Shown here piece by piece: positions 1 to 6,637 of a DNA stretch of 10,156 nucleotides. The stretch is from the NCBI GenBank assembly GCA_030600405.1, contig JAUVMD010000017.1, forward strand, positions 1 to 10,156. The letters run 5' to 3'. Numbering within the stretch: position 1 is the stretch's first letter; each line of letters starts with the position of its first letter. This DNA comes from Nitrospirota bacterium. Lineage in GTDB: Bacteria > Nitrospinota > Nitrospinia > Nitrospinales > Nitrospinaceae. The translations under genes were made by a program, and so were the position numbers. The notes beneath the pieces are model-generated. The model did no database searches, had not been told where the DNA came from, and saw only the letters and a program-made list of their open reading frames with translations.

Positions 1-1008
1 AAGGACTTTTCGATATCCAAGGATGCCTTGCTGTTCGGGCTCGGAGCCATCAAAAATGTCGGGTCGGCGGCCATCGATCAGATTATCGAAACTCGTCACG
101 AGCTGGGCCGGTTCGATTCGCTCAAACAGTTGTGCGAGCAGGTGGACCTGAGGCAGGTCAACAAGCGGGTCATTGAAAGCCTCATCAAAAGCGGCGCCTG
201 TGATTCGCTGGGGGAAGGCAGGGCCAGCATGATGCGATATTTGCAGATGTATATGGACATGGGCCAGGCCCGGCAAAGGGATAAGCAATTGGGACAGTCC
301 AACATGTTCGATACGTTTGAAGAGGAAGTCGCCAGCGAAGCCTCTGTCAACATCAACGAAGTGAATGAGTGGAGCGATCATGACCGCCTGCGCTTCGAAA
401 AGGAAACCATCGGTTTCTATGTGTCGGGGCATCCGTTGACGCGGTATCAGAAGGACATCGACTGGTTCACCGATTCCAGTTCCGCCAGTATTTCCGAGCA
501 GGACAACGGCAAGAGCGTCAGTCTCGCCGGCGTGCCGTTCAAGGTTATCCTGAAAACCACGCGTCGGGGCGACAAGATGGCGCTGGTGACCCTGGAGGAT
601 TTACAAGGTACGGTGGAGGTCACCTTATGGCCGGAAATTTATCAGGCGTCCGCTGAAATTCTAGCGACCGACGAACCGATCCTGGTCAAGGGGACGGTGG
701 ATTCGGTCGACAACCTCCCCAAGGTGATCGCCAAGGAGATTTTACCTTTGTCCGCGGCGAAGAATCATTGGAAGGGCAAGGTGCACGTCCAGATACGAAC
801 GCCGGGCCTTGAAAAGGATGTGATGACATCGGTCAGGAAAGTGCTCGCCGGACATCGGGGAACCAATCCCCTGCTGGTCCATTTCATTTTTCCGGACAGT
901 AAAAACCGGGTCCGGACGGTGAAAGCTGACATGAAAGTGAAGCCTAGCGACGAAGTGATTCGAGAGGTTGAAGCTTTGCTGGGAGAAGACTCGATTTATT
1001 TTGAGTGA
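1..1008 (+). CDS. dnaE: DNA polymerase III alpha subunit, C-terminal part (5' end outside window)
   Basis: This is the catalytic subunit of the replicative DNA polymerase. The reading frame is open from base 1, so only the last 335 residues are present; the polymerase active site lies upstream. The segment begins with the conserved LFGLGAIKNVG region, followed by a helix-hairpin-helix-like stretch (residues about 40-75, ending ESLIKSGACDSLG). QSNMF at bases 295-309 matches the internal beta-clamp-binding motif (QADMF in E. coli). A conserved IGFYVSGHPL segment follows. An OB-fold (tRNA_anti type) spans residues about 172-235, with the typical LEDLQGTVEVTLWP signature. The last 80 residues form the C-terminal domain that binds tau in E. 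coli. No frameshift is visible. Its stop lies 12 bp before the stop of the convergent membrane-protein gene, and I see no hairpin terminator between them. The family assignment is secure; the number of dnaE copies in this genome cannot be judged here. Confidence 0.97.
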   Translation, partial: KDFSISKDALLFGLGAIKNVGSAAIDQIIETRHELGRFDSLKQLCEQVDLRQVNKRVIESLIKSGACDSLGEGRASMMRYLQMYMDMGQARQRDKQLGQSNMFDTFEEEVASEASVNINEVNEWSDHDRLRFEKETIGFYVSGHPLTRYQKDIDWFTDSSSASISEQDNGKSVSLAGVPFKVILKTTRRGDKMALVTLEDLQGTVEVTLWPEIYQASAEILATDEPILVKGTVDSVDNLPKVIAKEILPLSAAKNHWKGKVHVQIRTPGLEKDVMTSVRKVLAGHRGTNPLLVHFIFPDSKNRVRTVKADMKVKPSDEVIREVEALLGEDSIYFE

Positions 1009-1020
1009 AGAGGGAGCACC

Positions 1021-1659
1021 TCAATCCTGGAGATACCGCTGGATCAAAGTTTCCGCTTGGGTGAATTCTTTCTCAAGGGTGGAGGGCGGCAGAAGCAGGG
1101 GGATGATGACGACCGGCCCATGGCGTGAAACAATCTGGAGAACGGAAACGGCCGGCCGGCCCAGCAACAGGGCAGGTAAAAAGAATGTGAAACCCCGTTG
1201 AACCGATTCGACATCCTTCCATGCGATAAAAGCTTTAGGATTGGCTGCTGGAAAATGGATGCGTGAAAAATGCATGGCGAGTCCTTCGGGCCCCAACGTG
1301 ACGAAGTATTTACGCGGAAACATGTCGCGGCGGTTCAGCATCACCAGAATCACCCGCATCAAACCGGCGAACATCAACAGGCACAATAGGGTAATACCCA
1401 GGGTGGTCATGTTTACTTCCCACTCTCCTAGGAATCCCGACAGGGGGAGAAAAATGACGCAGACCATCAGGATGGGCAGTGGGGCGATCATGAACAATCC
1501 GTGAAAACGGATTTTTAATGCCGGCAAACCTTTCGGCAGGACGGCATGAACCCCCTTGCCGCAATCGATCACGGCGCGGGATTGAGTTTCTTCCTCGTGC
1601 TCCTCGATATAAGTATCGGCGTGGTCGTAGTTTTTGGAAGCCCAGTTTTCGTTGTTCAT
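1021..1659 (-). CDS. Conserved-looking two-helix membrane protein of unknown function
   Basis: This 212-residue protein matches no family I can name. The N-terminus (residues 1-50) is hydrophilic and acidic (EEHEEET). Two hydrophobic helices at about 54-77 and 85-108 are separated by a short loop. The C-terminal 100 residues are soluble, beginning RKYFVTLGPEGL and containing FIAWKDVESVQRG, followed by alternating hydrophobic strands and a final amphipathic helix. The order of two membrane helices, then strands with a W-x-D-V-x-x-V element, then a last helix, resembles bacterial PH-like membrane proteins; that comparison is inference from pattern only. The ATG at 1659 has only a weak GGA about nine bases upstream. 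The gene converges on dnaE and diverges from the M16 peptidase gene across a 79-bp spacer. Membrane topology is reasonably supported; function is unknown. Confidence 0.75.
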   Translation of the reverse strand: MNNENWASKNYDHADTYIEEHEEETQSRAVIDCGKGVHAVLPKGLPALKIRFHGLFMIAPLPILMVCVIFLPLSGFLGEWEVNMTTLGITLLCLLMFAGLMRVILVMLNRRDMFPRKYFVTLGPEGLAMHFSRIHFPAANPKAFIAWKDVESVQRGFTFFLPALLLGRPAVSVLQIVSRHGPVVIIPLLLPPSTLEKEFTQAETLIQRYLQD

Positions 1660-1669
1660 AGATTTTATT

Positions 1670-1681
1670 CCGGCGCGCCGG
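1670..1681. promoter_or_regulatory. Perfect 12-bp palindrome in divergent spacer (possible operator)
   Basis: CCGGCGCGCCGG is a perfect palindrome inside the spacer between the membrane-protein start (1659, minus) and the M16 peptidase start (1739, plus). It lies ten bases upstream of the membrane-protein ATG. The rest of the spacer is AT-rich and holds minus-strand TATTAT and plus-strand GATAAT and TATAGT hexamers, but none has a convincing -35 partner at the right distance. A role as operator or RNA hairpin is inference; short GC palindromes also arise by chance. Confidence 0.2.
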
Positions 1682-1738
1682 GACTCCGTTTATGAGATAA
1701 TACAAACTTCATTATTTGAGTTTATAGTACAGGTTTCA

Positions 1739-3052
1739 TTGAAACTTCAGACTGATACTGAAATCAAAAGTTTTCGAAGTACGCTGGCCAACGGCCTGAC
1801 AGTGGTGACGGTGGAGATGCCTCACATCCACACCATTGAGGTCACCATGTTCGTCCGCGCCGGTCTTCGCTTTGAAAATGAGAAGAATAACGGAATTTCC
1901 CATTTTCTGGAACACATGATGTTCCGGGGCAACCGGAAATACCCGGATTCCATCTCCCTCAACCTGGAATTCGAGAAGATTGGCCGCGATCTGCGGGCCT
2001 CCACCCTCAGCGAGTATACCTACTACGGCTTCAGTCCGCATTATGACCAATTAGAACGTGGAATGGAATTGTTTGCTGAATTTTTTACCGATCCCACTTT
2101 CCCCAAAATAGAATTAGAACGCGAAATCATTCTGGAAGAGTGTCTGGAGGACTTGAACGCCGAAGGTGAAAATGTGGACATCAATAACATCGCCTGCGAC
2201 CTGATGTACAAGGACAACGCGCTGGCCTTGCCGACCATCGGCACCGAGCAGTCGATCAAAGCCATCGACTCCGCGATGCTCCGAGACTACTTTGAGCAAT
2301 ACTATTGCCCTTCCAATATGGTGCTGGTCGGAGCGGGATGCCTGGCGCAAACGCAGTTTCTTCAACTGGCGCAAACGCATTTCGAAAAAATTCCGTGCCG
2401 GGGCACCGCCGTGCCGAAAAATTATTTTTTGAACAGCGTGCACGAAGACCAAACAGAGCCGCAATTCCGCGTTCAGGAAGATGTCGACAGCCAGGACGAA
2501 GTTCAAATCTGTTTCCGGTCTGTTTCCTACAATCACCCGGATTATTATATCTCCTGCTTGATCAGCCGTTTGTTTGACGACGGCGTCAGCTCCCGTCTGC
2601 AAAAGGTATTGCGGGAAGAGCAGGGGTTGGCCTATTCAGTAGAATGCCGCGTTACCAGTCTCGCGGATATCGGGACCATCGACTTTGATGTGACGATGCG
2701 GCCCGAAAAAGTATCGGCCATTGTCCAGGTGATATTTGGCGAGATCAAAAAGTTTTTAGGTTCCGGCCCCACGCTGGATGAACTGGATCATATTAAAAAA
2801 AGATACATGTACGACCTGGCGCTGGAGTTGGACGAGCCGTGCAAGCAGGCGGCGCGTTATGGATTTTCCGAGCTGTATTCCAAAGTCATCACCCTGGAAG
2901 AAGAAAGGGATCTTGTCGAGTCGATTACCCTGGAGGATGTCCGCCGGGTGGCCGAGCCGATTTTTAAGGCCCGCAACCTCAACGTCGTTCTGGTCGGTCC
3001 TCACACTCCGCAAGGAGACCGAGAACTGGAACGGTTGACCTGCGAATTTTAA
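1739..3052 (+). CDS. M16 family zinc metallopeptidase (processing-peptidase-like)
   Basis: This is a single-unit M16B-type peptidase of 437 residues, the normal length for the family. M16 enzymes cut peptides inside a clamshell formed by two such halves; here a homodimer is likely because no second M16 gene is adjacent. The inverted zinc motif HFLEH is at residues 55-59, with the third metal ligand probably E134 in the ILEE segment about 75 residues later. The C-terminal half carries the family's substrate-binding R and Y (R292 and Y299 in SRLQKVLREEQGLAYS). The usual GG-x-x-NA element is replaced by IGRDLRAST. The frame is open back to an ATG at 1634, but the extra 35 residues would lie antisense to the neighbouring gene and do not look like M16 sequence. 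The TTG at 1739, with AGG five bases upstream, gives the usual short N-terminus before LANGLTVV. No signal peptide is visible, so it is probably cytoplasmic. A lipoprotein gene follows after 17 bp. Confidence 0.93.
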   Translation: MKLQTDTEIKSFRSTLANGLTVVTVEMPHIHTIEVTMFVRAGLRFENEKNNGISHFLEHMMFRGNRKYPDSISLNLEFEKIGRDLRASTLSEYTYYGFSPHYDQLERGMELFAEFFTDPTFPKIELEREIILEECLEDLNAEGENVDINNIACDLMYKDNALALPTIGTEQSIKAIDSAMLRDYFEQYYCPSNMVLVGAGCLAQTQFLQLAQTHFEKIPCRGTAVPKNYFLNSVHEDQTEPQFRVQEDVDSQDEVQICFRSVSYNHPDYYISCLISRLFDDGVSSRLQKVLREEQGLAYSVECRVTSLADIGTIDFDVTMRPEKVSAIVQVIFGEIKKFLGSGPTLDELDHIKKRYMYDLALELDEPCKQAARYGFSELYSKVITLEEERDLVESITLEDVRRVAEPIFKARNLNVVLVGPHTPQGDRELERLTCEF

Positions 3053-3069
3053 TCCAAGTCTTCTGATTC

Positions 3070-3885
3070 ATGTTGAGTAAATCTCGCCTTCGAATGATTA
3101 TTAAAAAATATAGACTGGTTGTATCCGGTTTTCTCTGCATTGGGTTTGCGTGGGGATGCGGGACGTCGGACACAAAATATTCGAAGTGTCTGGAAGAGGG
3201 CGACTGCACCTCGCAGTTGAATGTGAAAATTTTTTCCGGTGACATTCCACTGTCGCCCGACTCCAAGTTCTGGAGCTCCCCGCAGGGTCCAGCGAAAACT
3301 ACCGTCGATCTGGGACCGCAGTTGATTACCAATCCGCAATGGCCCAATCCTTCCGTCAAGAAAGTCTTCATCAGTGTTGCGCGGACGGAGACACAGATCG
3401 CGATCCGCCTGGAATGGGAGGATGATTCGGTGAGCAACGGCATCGACCAATCGCGCCTGTACACTGATCAGGCGGCGATCATGTTTCCCCTCAACTCCAA
3501 TAAGGAAGTGCCGCCCATCACCATGGGTGGCGAAGGTTTTCCCGTCAATATCTGGCAGTGGAAAGCGGTGCGTCAGGTGACTACCGATTCGGCTGAAAAG
3601 GATTCTTCATCGCCGCTATCTCCGGTGGAAGATCTGAACGCCGAAGGGTTCAGCACTCTCACACATCAGGATGAGCAGAATGTTTCCGGTAAGGGCCTGC
3701 GCACCGATAACAGCTGGCAGGTGGTGTTCAAGAGAAACCTGGCGAATCAGGACGAGCAAGACGTGCAGTTTGCGGGGTCGACGCCGATGGCAGTCGCCAT
3801 CTGGAATGGCGGCAACCGCGAAACCAACGGCCAAAAGGGCCTCGCGGGTTGGATTCTTTTGCAGTTCGGGAATGGGGCGGATTAA
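3070..3885 (+). CDS. Lipoprotein with ethylbenzene-dehydrogenase-like haem-b-binding domain (gamma-subunit type)
   Basis: The protein (271 residues) resembles the haem-b gamma subunit that passes electrons in type II DMSO-reductase-family enzymes (EbdC, SerC, ClrC, DdhC and NxrC-like proteins). An N-terminal signal peptide with a KKYR charge cluster and a hydrophobic core ends at AWGC (C30), a slightly unusual lipobox that suggests membrane anchoring outside the cytoplasm. Family signatures are TDQAAIMFPL (132-141), MGGEGFPVNIWQWKA (152-166), SWQVVFKRNL (215-224) and AIWNGGNRETNGQKGLAGW (243-261). In EbdC a Met and a Lys ligate the haem; M152 and K256 are my best candidates here, with M138 an alternative to M152. 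No molybdenum or iron-sulfur subunit is in the window. The gene lies 17 bp after the peptidase gene, so co-transcription is likely. An in-frame ATG at 3094 would give a more compact signal peptide; neither start has a strong ribosome site. The stop overlaps the convergent gene by four bases. Confidence 0.8.
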   Translation: MLSKSRLRMIIKKYRLVVSGFLCIGFAWGCGTSDTKYSKCLEEGDCTSQLNVKIFSGDIPLSPDSKFWSSPQGPAKTTVDLGPQLITNPQWPNPSVKKVFISVARTETQIAIRLEWEDDSVSNGIDQSRLYTDQAAIMFPLNSNKEVPPITMGGEGFPVNIWQWKAVRQVTTDSAEKDSSSPLSPVEDLNAEGFSTLTHQDEQNVSGKGLRTDNSWQVVFKRNLANQDEQDVQFAGSTPMAVAIWNGGNRETNGQKGLAGWILLQFGNGAD

Positions 3886-4817
3886 TCCTTTTTGCCAGCG
3901 AGATTTTTCCGGAAGCGTTCAAACGTTCCTTCCAGGTAGGGAATCATGGTGTCCTTCAACTCCTGCGGCACAAAATTGATTTTCTCCGCCGGCCAATCTT
4001 CGATCTGATGAATATCCAGTCCCGCCTTTGTGTACGGTCCCGCCAAAGCTTCTTCATATCCATAGACCAGCGCGTTGGAATAAACCTTATGGTACAGCTC
4101 CTCGATTTTCGCGGGATCGTGCAGTCCACCGATGAAACAATCGAATAAATCCTGGATAATGGGTTCGGCGTGTTCGGCGAAGTCCGGCGTCAGCACGGGC
4201 TTCAGCGTGAAGTAAATGATCATCGCGTCCTGCAACATGAACTTCAGTTCATCCTGCGCTTTTTTCAAAGGCCGGTGATTGATGTCCAGCAGTTCCTTGA
4301 TCTGCTTAACGTTCCGTATGGCATCGTAGATGATGGACTCCGCCCAGGTGGCGGTGTTCCACACGAAGAATGCGCGGACGAATTTGACGCGCCGCGTCGC
4401 GTCCCACATCTGAAGCGTGGTGGTCGGACGAATCCTGTTGGTGCACGGCACCTTTTCTCCCCAATGCGGATCGGTCAGTTTCAGTTGGTATTTACCGAAA
4501 TTGGATTGCAGAATATCCCGGTAAATTTCCATGAGTTTCTCGAAATTGTCCGGCTCGTCCAATGGCGTATTTTGCGGCAGGTTGACCAGCGAGTATAACC
4601 GCACTACGTTGGTACGGGAAACGCCGATCTCGTCCGCCACCAGGTAGGTTCCGCCCCACATGCCGGCGGTGATGGGAATATCGATTCCCGTTTCCTCTTG
4701 CAACCGGTCCCGCACCATCTGCGCGGTATGACCGAACAGTTCGTGAAGGTAGAACAGATTGATGTTGCGCGGGCCGGAGAATAAGGTTTCGGGCAACGGC
4801 GTATCGATACTCATCAT
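3882..4817 (-). CDS. Unrecognised 311-residue soluble, mainly helical protein
   Basis: I do not recognise this protein. It has no signal peptide or membrane helix. It looks like a real, conserved-type gene: steady codon use, aromatic-rich helical segments, and distinctive motifs such as NLFYLHELFGH (20-30), TAGMWGGTYLVADEIGVSRTN, and RVKFVRAFFVWNTATWAESI in the middle. HELFGH (25-30) has the HExxxH spacing seen in TldD-type peptidases, but nothing else resembles that family, so I do not call it a protease. The second half is a run of amphipathic helices ending in a basic tail. Two consecutive ATGs (4817 and 4814) lie 24 bp after the ilvD stop without a clear ribosome site, suggesting co-transcription or coupling with ilvD. 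Its stop codon shares TTAA with the stop of the convergent lipoprotein gene. Function is unknown. Confidence 0.8.
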   Translation of the reverse strand: MMSIDTPLPETLFSGPRNINLFYLHELFGHTAQMVRDRLQEETGIDIPITAGMWGGTYLVADEIGVSRTNVVRLYSLVNLPQNTPLDEPDNFEKLMEIYRDILQSNFGKYQLKLTDPHWGEKVPCTNRIRPTTTLQMWDATRRVKFVRAFFVWNTATWAESIIYDAIRNVKQIKELLDINHRPLKKAQDELKFMLQDAMIIYFTLKPVLTPDFAEHAEPIIQDLFDCFIGGLHDPAKIEELYHKVYSNALVYGYEEALAGPYTKAGLDIHQIEDWPAEKINFVPQELKDTMIPYLEGTFERFRKNLAGKKD

Positions 4818-4841
4818 GGGTGTGAAGTGTGCGCTGTTCGA

Positions 4842-6533
4842 TTAATCTGTGACTGCTCCACGGGACGCTGTAGAGACCAGCTTGGCATACTTGGCCAATG
4901 CTCCGGATTGGTATTTGATCGGCGGTGCCTGCCATTGCTTTTTGCGTCTGTCCAGTTCCGCGTCGTTGACGTTGAGCTGAATCAGGTTCTTATCGACATC
5001 GATGGTGATGGTGTCGCCTTCCTGCACGAGACCGATGGCACCGCCGACCTGCGCCTCGGGTGCGACGTGGCCGACCACCAGTCCGTAGGAACCGCCGGAA
5101 AAACGGCCGTCGGTCAGTAGTCCAACGCTTTCTCCCAAACCCTTGCCAACTATAGCGGAGGTCGGGGCCAGCATCTCACGCATACCGGGACCGCCTTGCG
5201 GTCCTTCGTAACGGATGACCACGACATCGCCGGTCTTGATCTTGTCACCAATGATGGCGTCCAGGCATTCTTCTTCCGAGTTAAAAATTTTAGCGGGACC
5301 TTCGATCCGGCGCGTCTTGATGCCGGACACTTTGGCGACGCATCCCTCCGGCGACAGATTGCCCTTCAAGATGACGAGGTGGCCTTCTTTCGACTTCGGT
5401 GCGCTGAGTGGCAGAATGACATCTTGTGTGGTAGCCGGTGCGTCGGGAACGTTTTTCAAATTCTCCGCGACGGTTTTTCCAGTGACCGTTATGCAATCGC
5501 CGTGCAGGATTCCCGCTTTCAATAACATCTTCATAACCTGTGGAATACCGCCCGCCTGGTGCAGATCGATCGCTACATATTTACCCGAAGGTTTCATATC
5601 GCAGAAGTGCGGCGCTTTTTTGCGGATCGTTTCGAAATCGTCGATGGTCAGTTCAATTCCCATGCTATGCGCGATGGCGAGCAGATGCAGAACCGCATTG
5701 GTCGATCCGCCCACCGCCATGACCACGGCGATGGCGTTCTCCAGCGACTTGCGCGTGATGATATCCGACGGCAGGATGTTTTCTTCTAATAGAGTGAACA
5801 GCGCCTGACTGCTCTGCTGGGTGCTCAATTCTTTTTCTTTATCCTCGTTGGACATGGTGGAGCTGTAGGGCAGGCTCATCCCCATGGCTTCGATGGCCGA
5901 CGACATGGTGTTGGCAGTGAACATGCCGCCGCAGGATCCATATCCGGGACACGCATTTTTCTCGATGGCGGTCAGTTGATCCTTGTCGATCAAACCGCCG
6001 CTGAACTGCCCGACCGCCTCGAACACGCTGACGACAGTCAAATCCTGATCGCCCAGGCGACCGGGTTTGATGGTGCCGCCGTAGACGAAGATGCCGGGAA
6101 CGTTGAGCCGCGCCAGGGCGATCATCGCGCCGGGCATGTTTTTGTCGCACCCGCCGATGGCGATCATCGCGTCCATACACGCGCCGCGGCCGACGACTTC
6201 AATCGAGTCGGCGATCACTTCGCGGCTGACGAGCGAGCATTTCATGCCTTCCGTGCCCATAGAGATGCCGTCGCTGATGGTGATGGTTCCGAACATCTGC
6301 GGCATGCCGCCATTATTTTTGATTTCCGCCATGGCGACATCTGCCAGCTTGCCGAGGCCGGCGTTGCACGGGGTGATGTTGCTCTGCCCGTTGGCGACGC
6401 CGATGATCGGCTTGTCGAAATCCTCATCTTTAAAACCAACGGCGCGCAACATGGCGCGGTTGGGCGAGCGTTTGTCGCCTGCCGTAAGCAGGCGGCTTTT
6501 TCGGTTCAGTCCTTCTTTACTGCTCTCCGGCAT
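4842..6533 (-). CDS. ilvD: Dihydroxy-acid dehydratase
   Basis: IlvD removes water from 2,3-dihydroxy-isovalerate and 2,3-dihydroxy-3-methylvalerate to give the 2-keto acid precursors of valine, leucine and isoleucine (cytoplasmic). The full 563-residue protein matches the IlvD/Edd family throughout. Three cysteines are placed as in the [2Fe-2S] members: C56 (NITPCNAG), C129 (GGCDKNMPG) and C201 ([15 protein letters not shown]). K131, next to C129-D130, is the lysine expected to be carbamylated for Mg binding. S479 in GRFSGGSYG corresponds to the catalytic serine that acts as the base. These features favour the shorter [2Fe-2S] class over the E. coli-like [4Fe-4S] enzyme, although only the cluster ligands can be seen. 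The ATG at 6533 has a strong AGGAG eight bases upstream. No other ilv or leu gene is nearby; an unknown gene follows after 24 bp. Confidence 0.97.
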   Translation of the reverse strand: MPESSKEGLNRKSRLLTAGDKRSPNRAMLRAVGFKDEDFDKPIIGVANGQSNITPCNAGLGKLADVAMAEIKNNGGMPQMFGTITISDGISMGTEGMKCSLVSREVIADSIEVVGRGACMDAMIAIGGCDKNMPGAMIALARLNVPGIFVYGGTIKPGRLGDQDLTVVSVFEAVGQFSGGLIDKDQLTAIEKNACPGYGSCGGMFTANTMSSAIEAMGMSLPYSSTMSNEDKEKELSTQQSSQALFTLLEENILPSDIITRKSLENAIAVVMAVGGSTNAVLHLLAIAHSMGIELTIDDFETIRKKAPHFCDMKPSGKYVAIDLHQAGGIPQVMKMLLKAGILHGDCITVTGKTVAENLKNVPDAPATTQDVILPLSAPKSKEGHLVILKGNLSPEGCVAKVSGIKTRRIEGPAKIFNSEEECLDAIIGDKIKTGDVVVIRYEGPQGGPGMREMLAPTSAIVGKGLGESVGLLTDGRFSGGSYGLVVGHVAPEAQVGGAIGLVQEGDTITIDVDKNLIQLNVNDAELDRRKKQWQAPPIKYQSGALAKYAKLVSTASRGAVTD

Positions 6534-6541
6534 TCTCGGTA

Positions 6542-6546
6542 CTCCT
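6542..6546 (-). promoter_or_regulatory. Ribosome binding site of ilvD
   Basis: Read on the minus strand this is AGGAG, eight bases before the ATG at 6533. It is the best Shine-Dalgarno site in the window and fixes the ilvD start. A small hairpin (CCCC, four-base loop, GGGG; 6554-6565) lies just upstream in the leader. Confidence 0.75.
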
Positions 6547-6595
6547 GTTCAGTCCCCGGAAGGGGTATTGGGATGATTTGGTCTGGAAAATCCAC

Positions 6596-6624
6596 ATCAT
6601 AACCTCTTGACGGGGAAATTTAAA
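6596..6624 (-). promoter_or_regulatory. Candidate promoter of ilvD
   Basis: On the minus strand, TTTAAA (6624-6619; four of six matches to the -35 consensus) and TATGAT (6601-6596; five of six to the -10) are separated by exactly 17 bases. The implied transcript would start near 6589 and have a leader of about 55 bases. No leader peptide or attenuator of the branched-chain type is evident in it. This is a consensus match only, in a spacer of 104 bp, and the gene could instead be read through from the radical SAM gene. Confidence 0.35.
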
Positions 6625-6637
6625 ATAAAATGTGGGA

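Noticed and set aside
1009..1020. Terminator between dnaE and the convergent gene
   Set aside because: The gap is only 12 bases and has no inverted repeat.
3070..3885. Naming the lipoprotein nxrC, serC or ebdC
   Set aside because: The domain is recognisable, but no catalytic subunits are present and the specific enzyme cannot be told from this one subunit.
4727..4745. HELFGH as a zinc protease active site in the 311-aa protein
   Set aside because: The spacing is HExxxH, not HExxH, and no TldD/PmbA or other peptidase features accompany it; left as an observation only.
5976..6602. Open frame of 208 codons on the plus strand
   Set aside because: It is antisense to ilvD, whose family motifs are unambiguous, and its translation is the His/Asp/Ala-rich type expected of a GC-skewed shadow frame.
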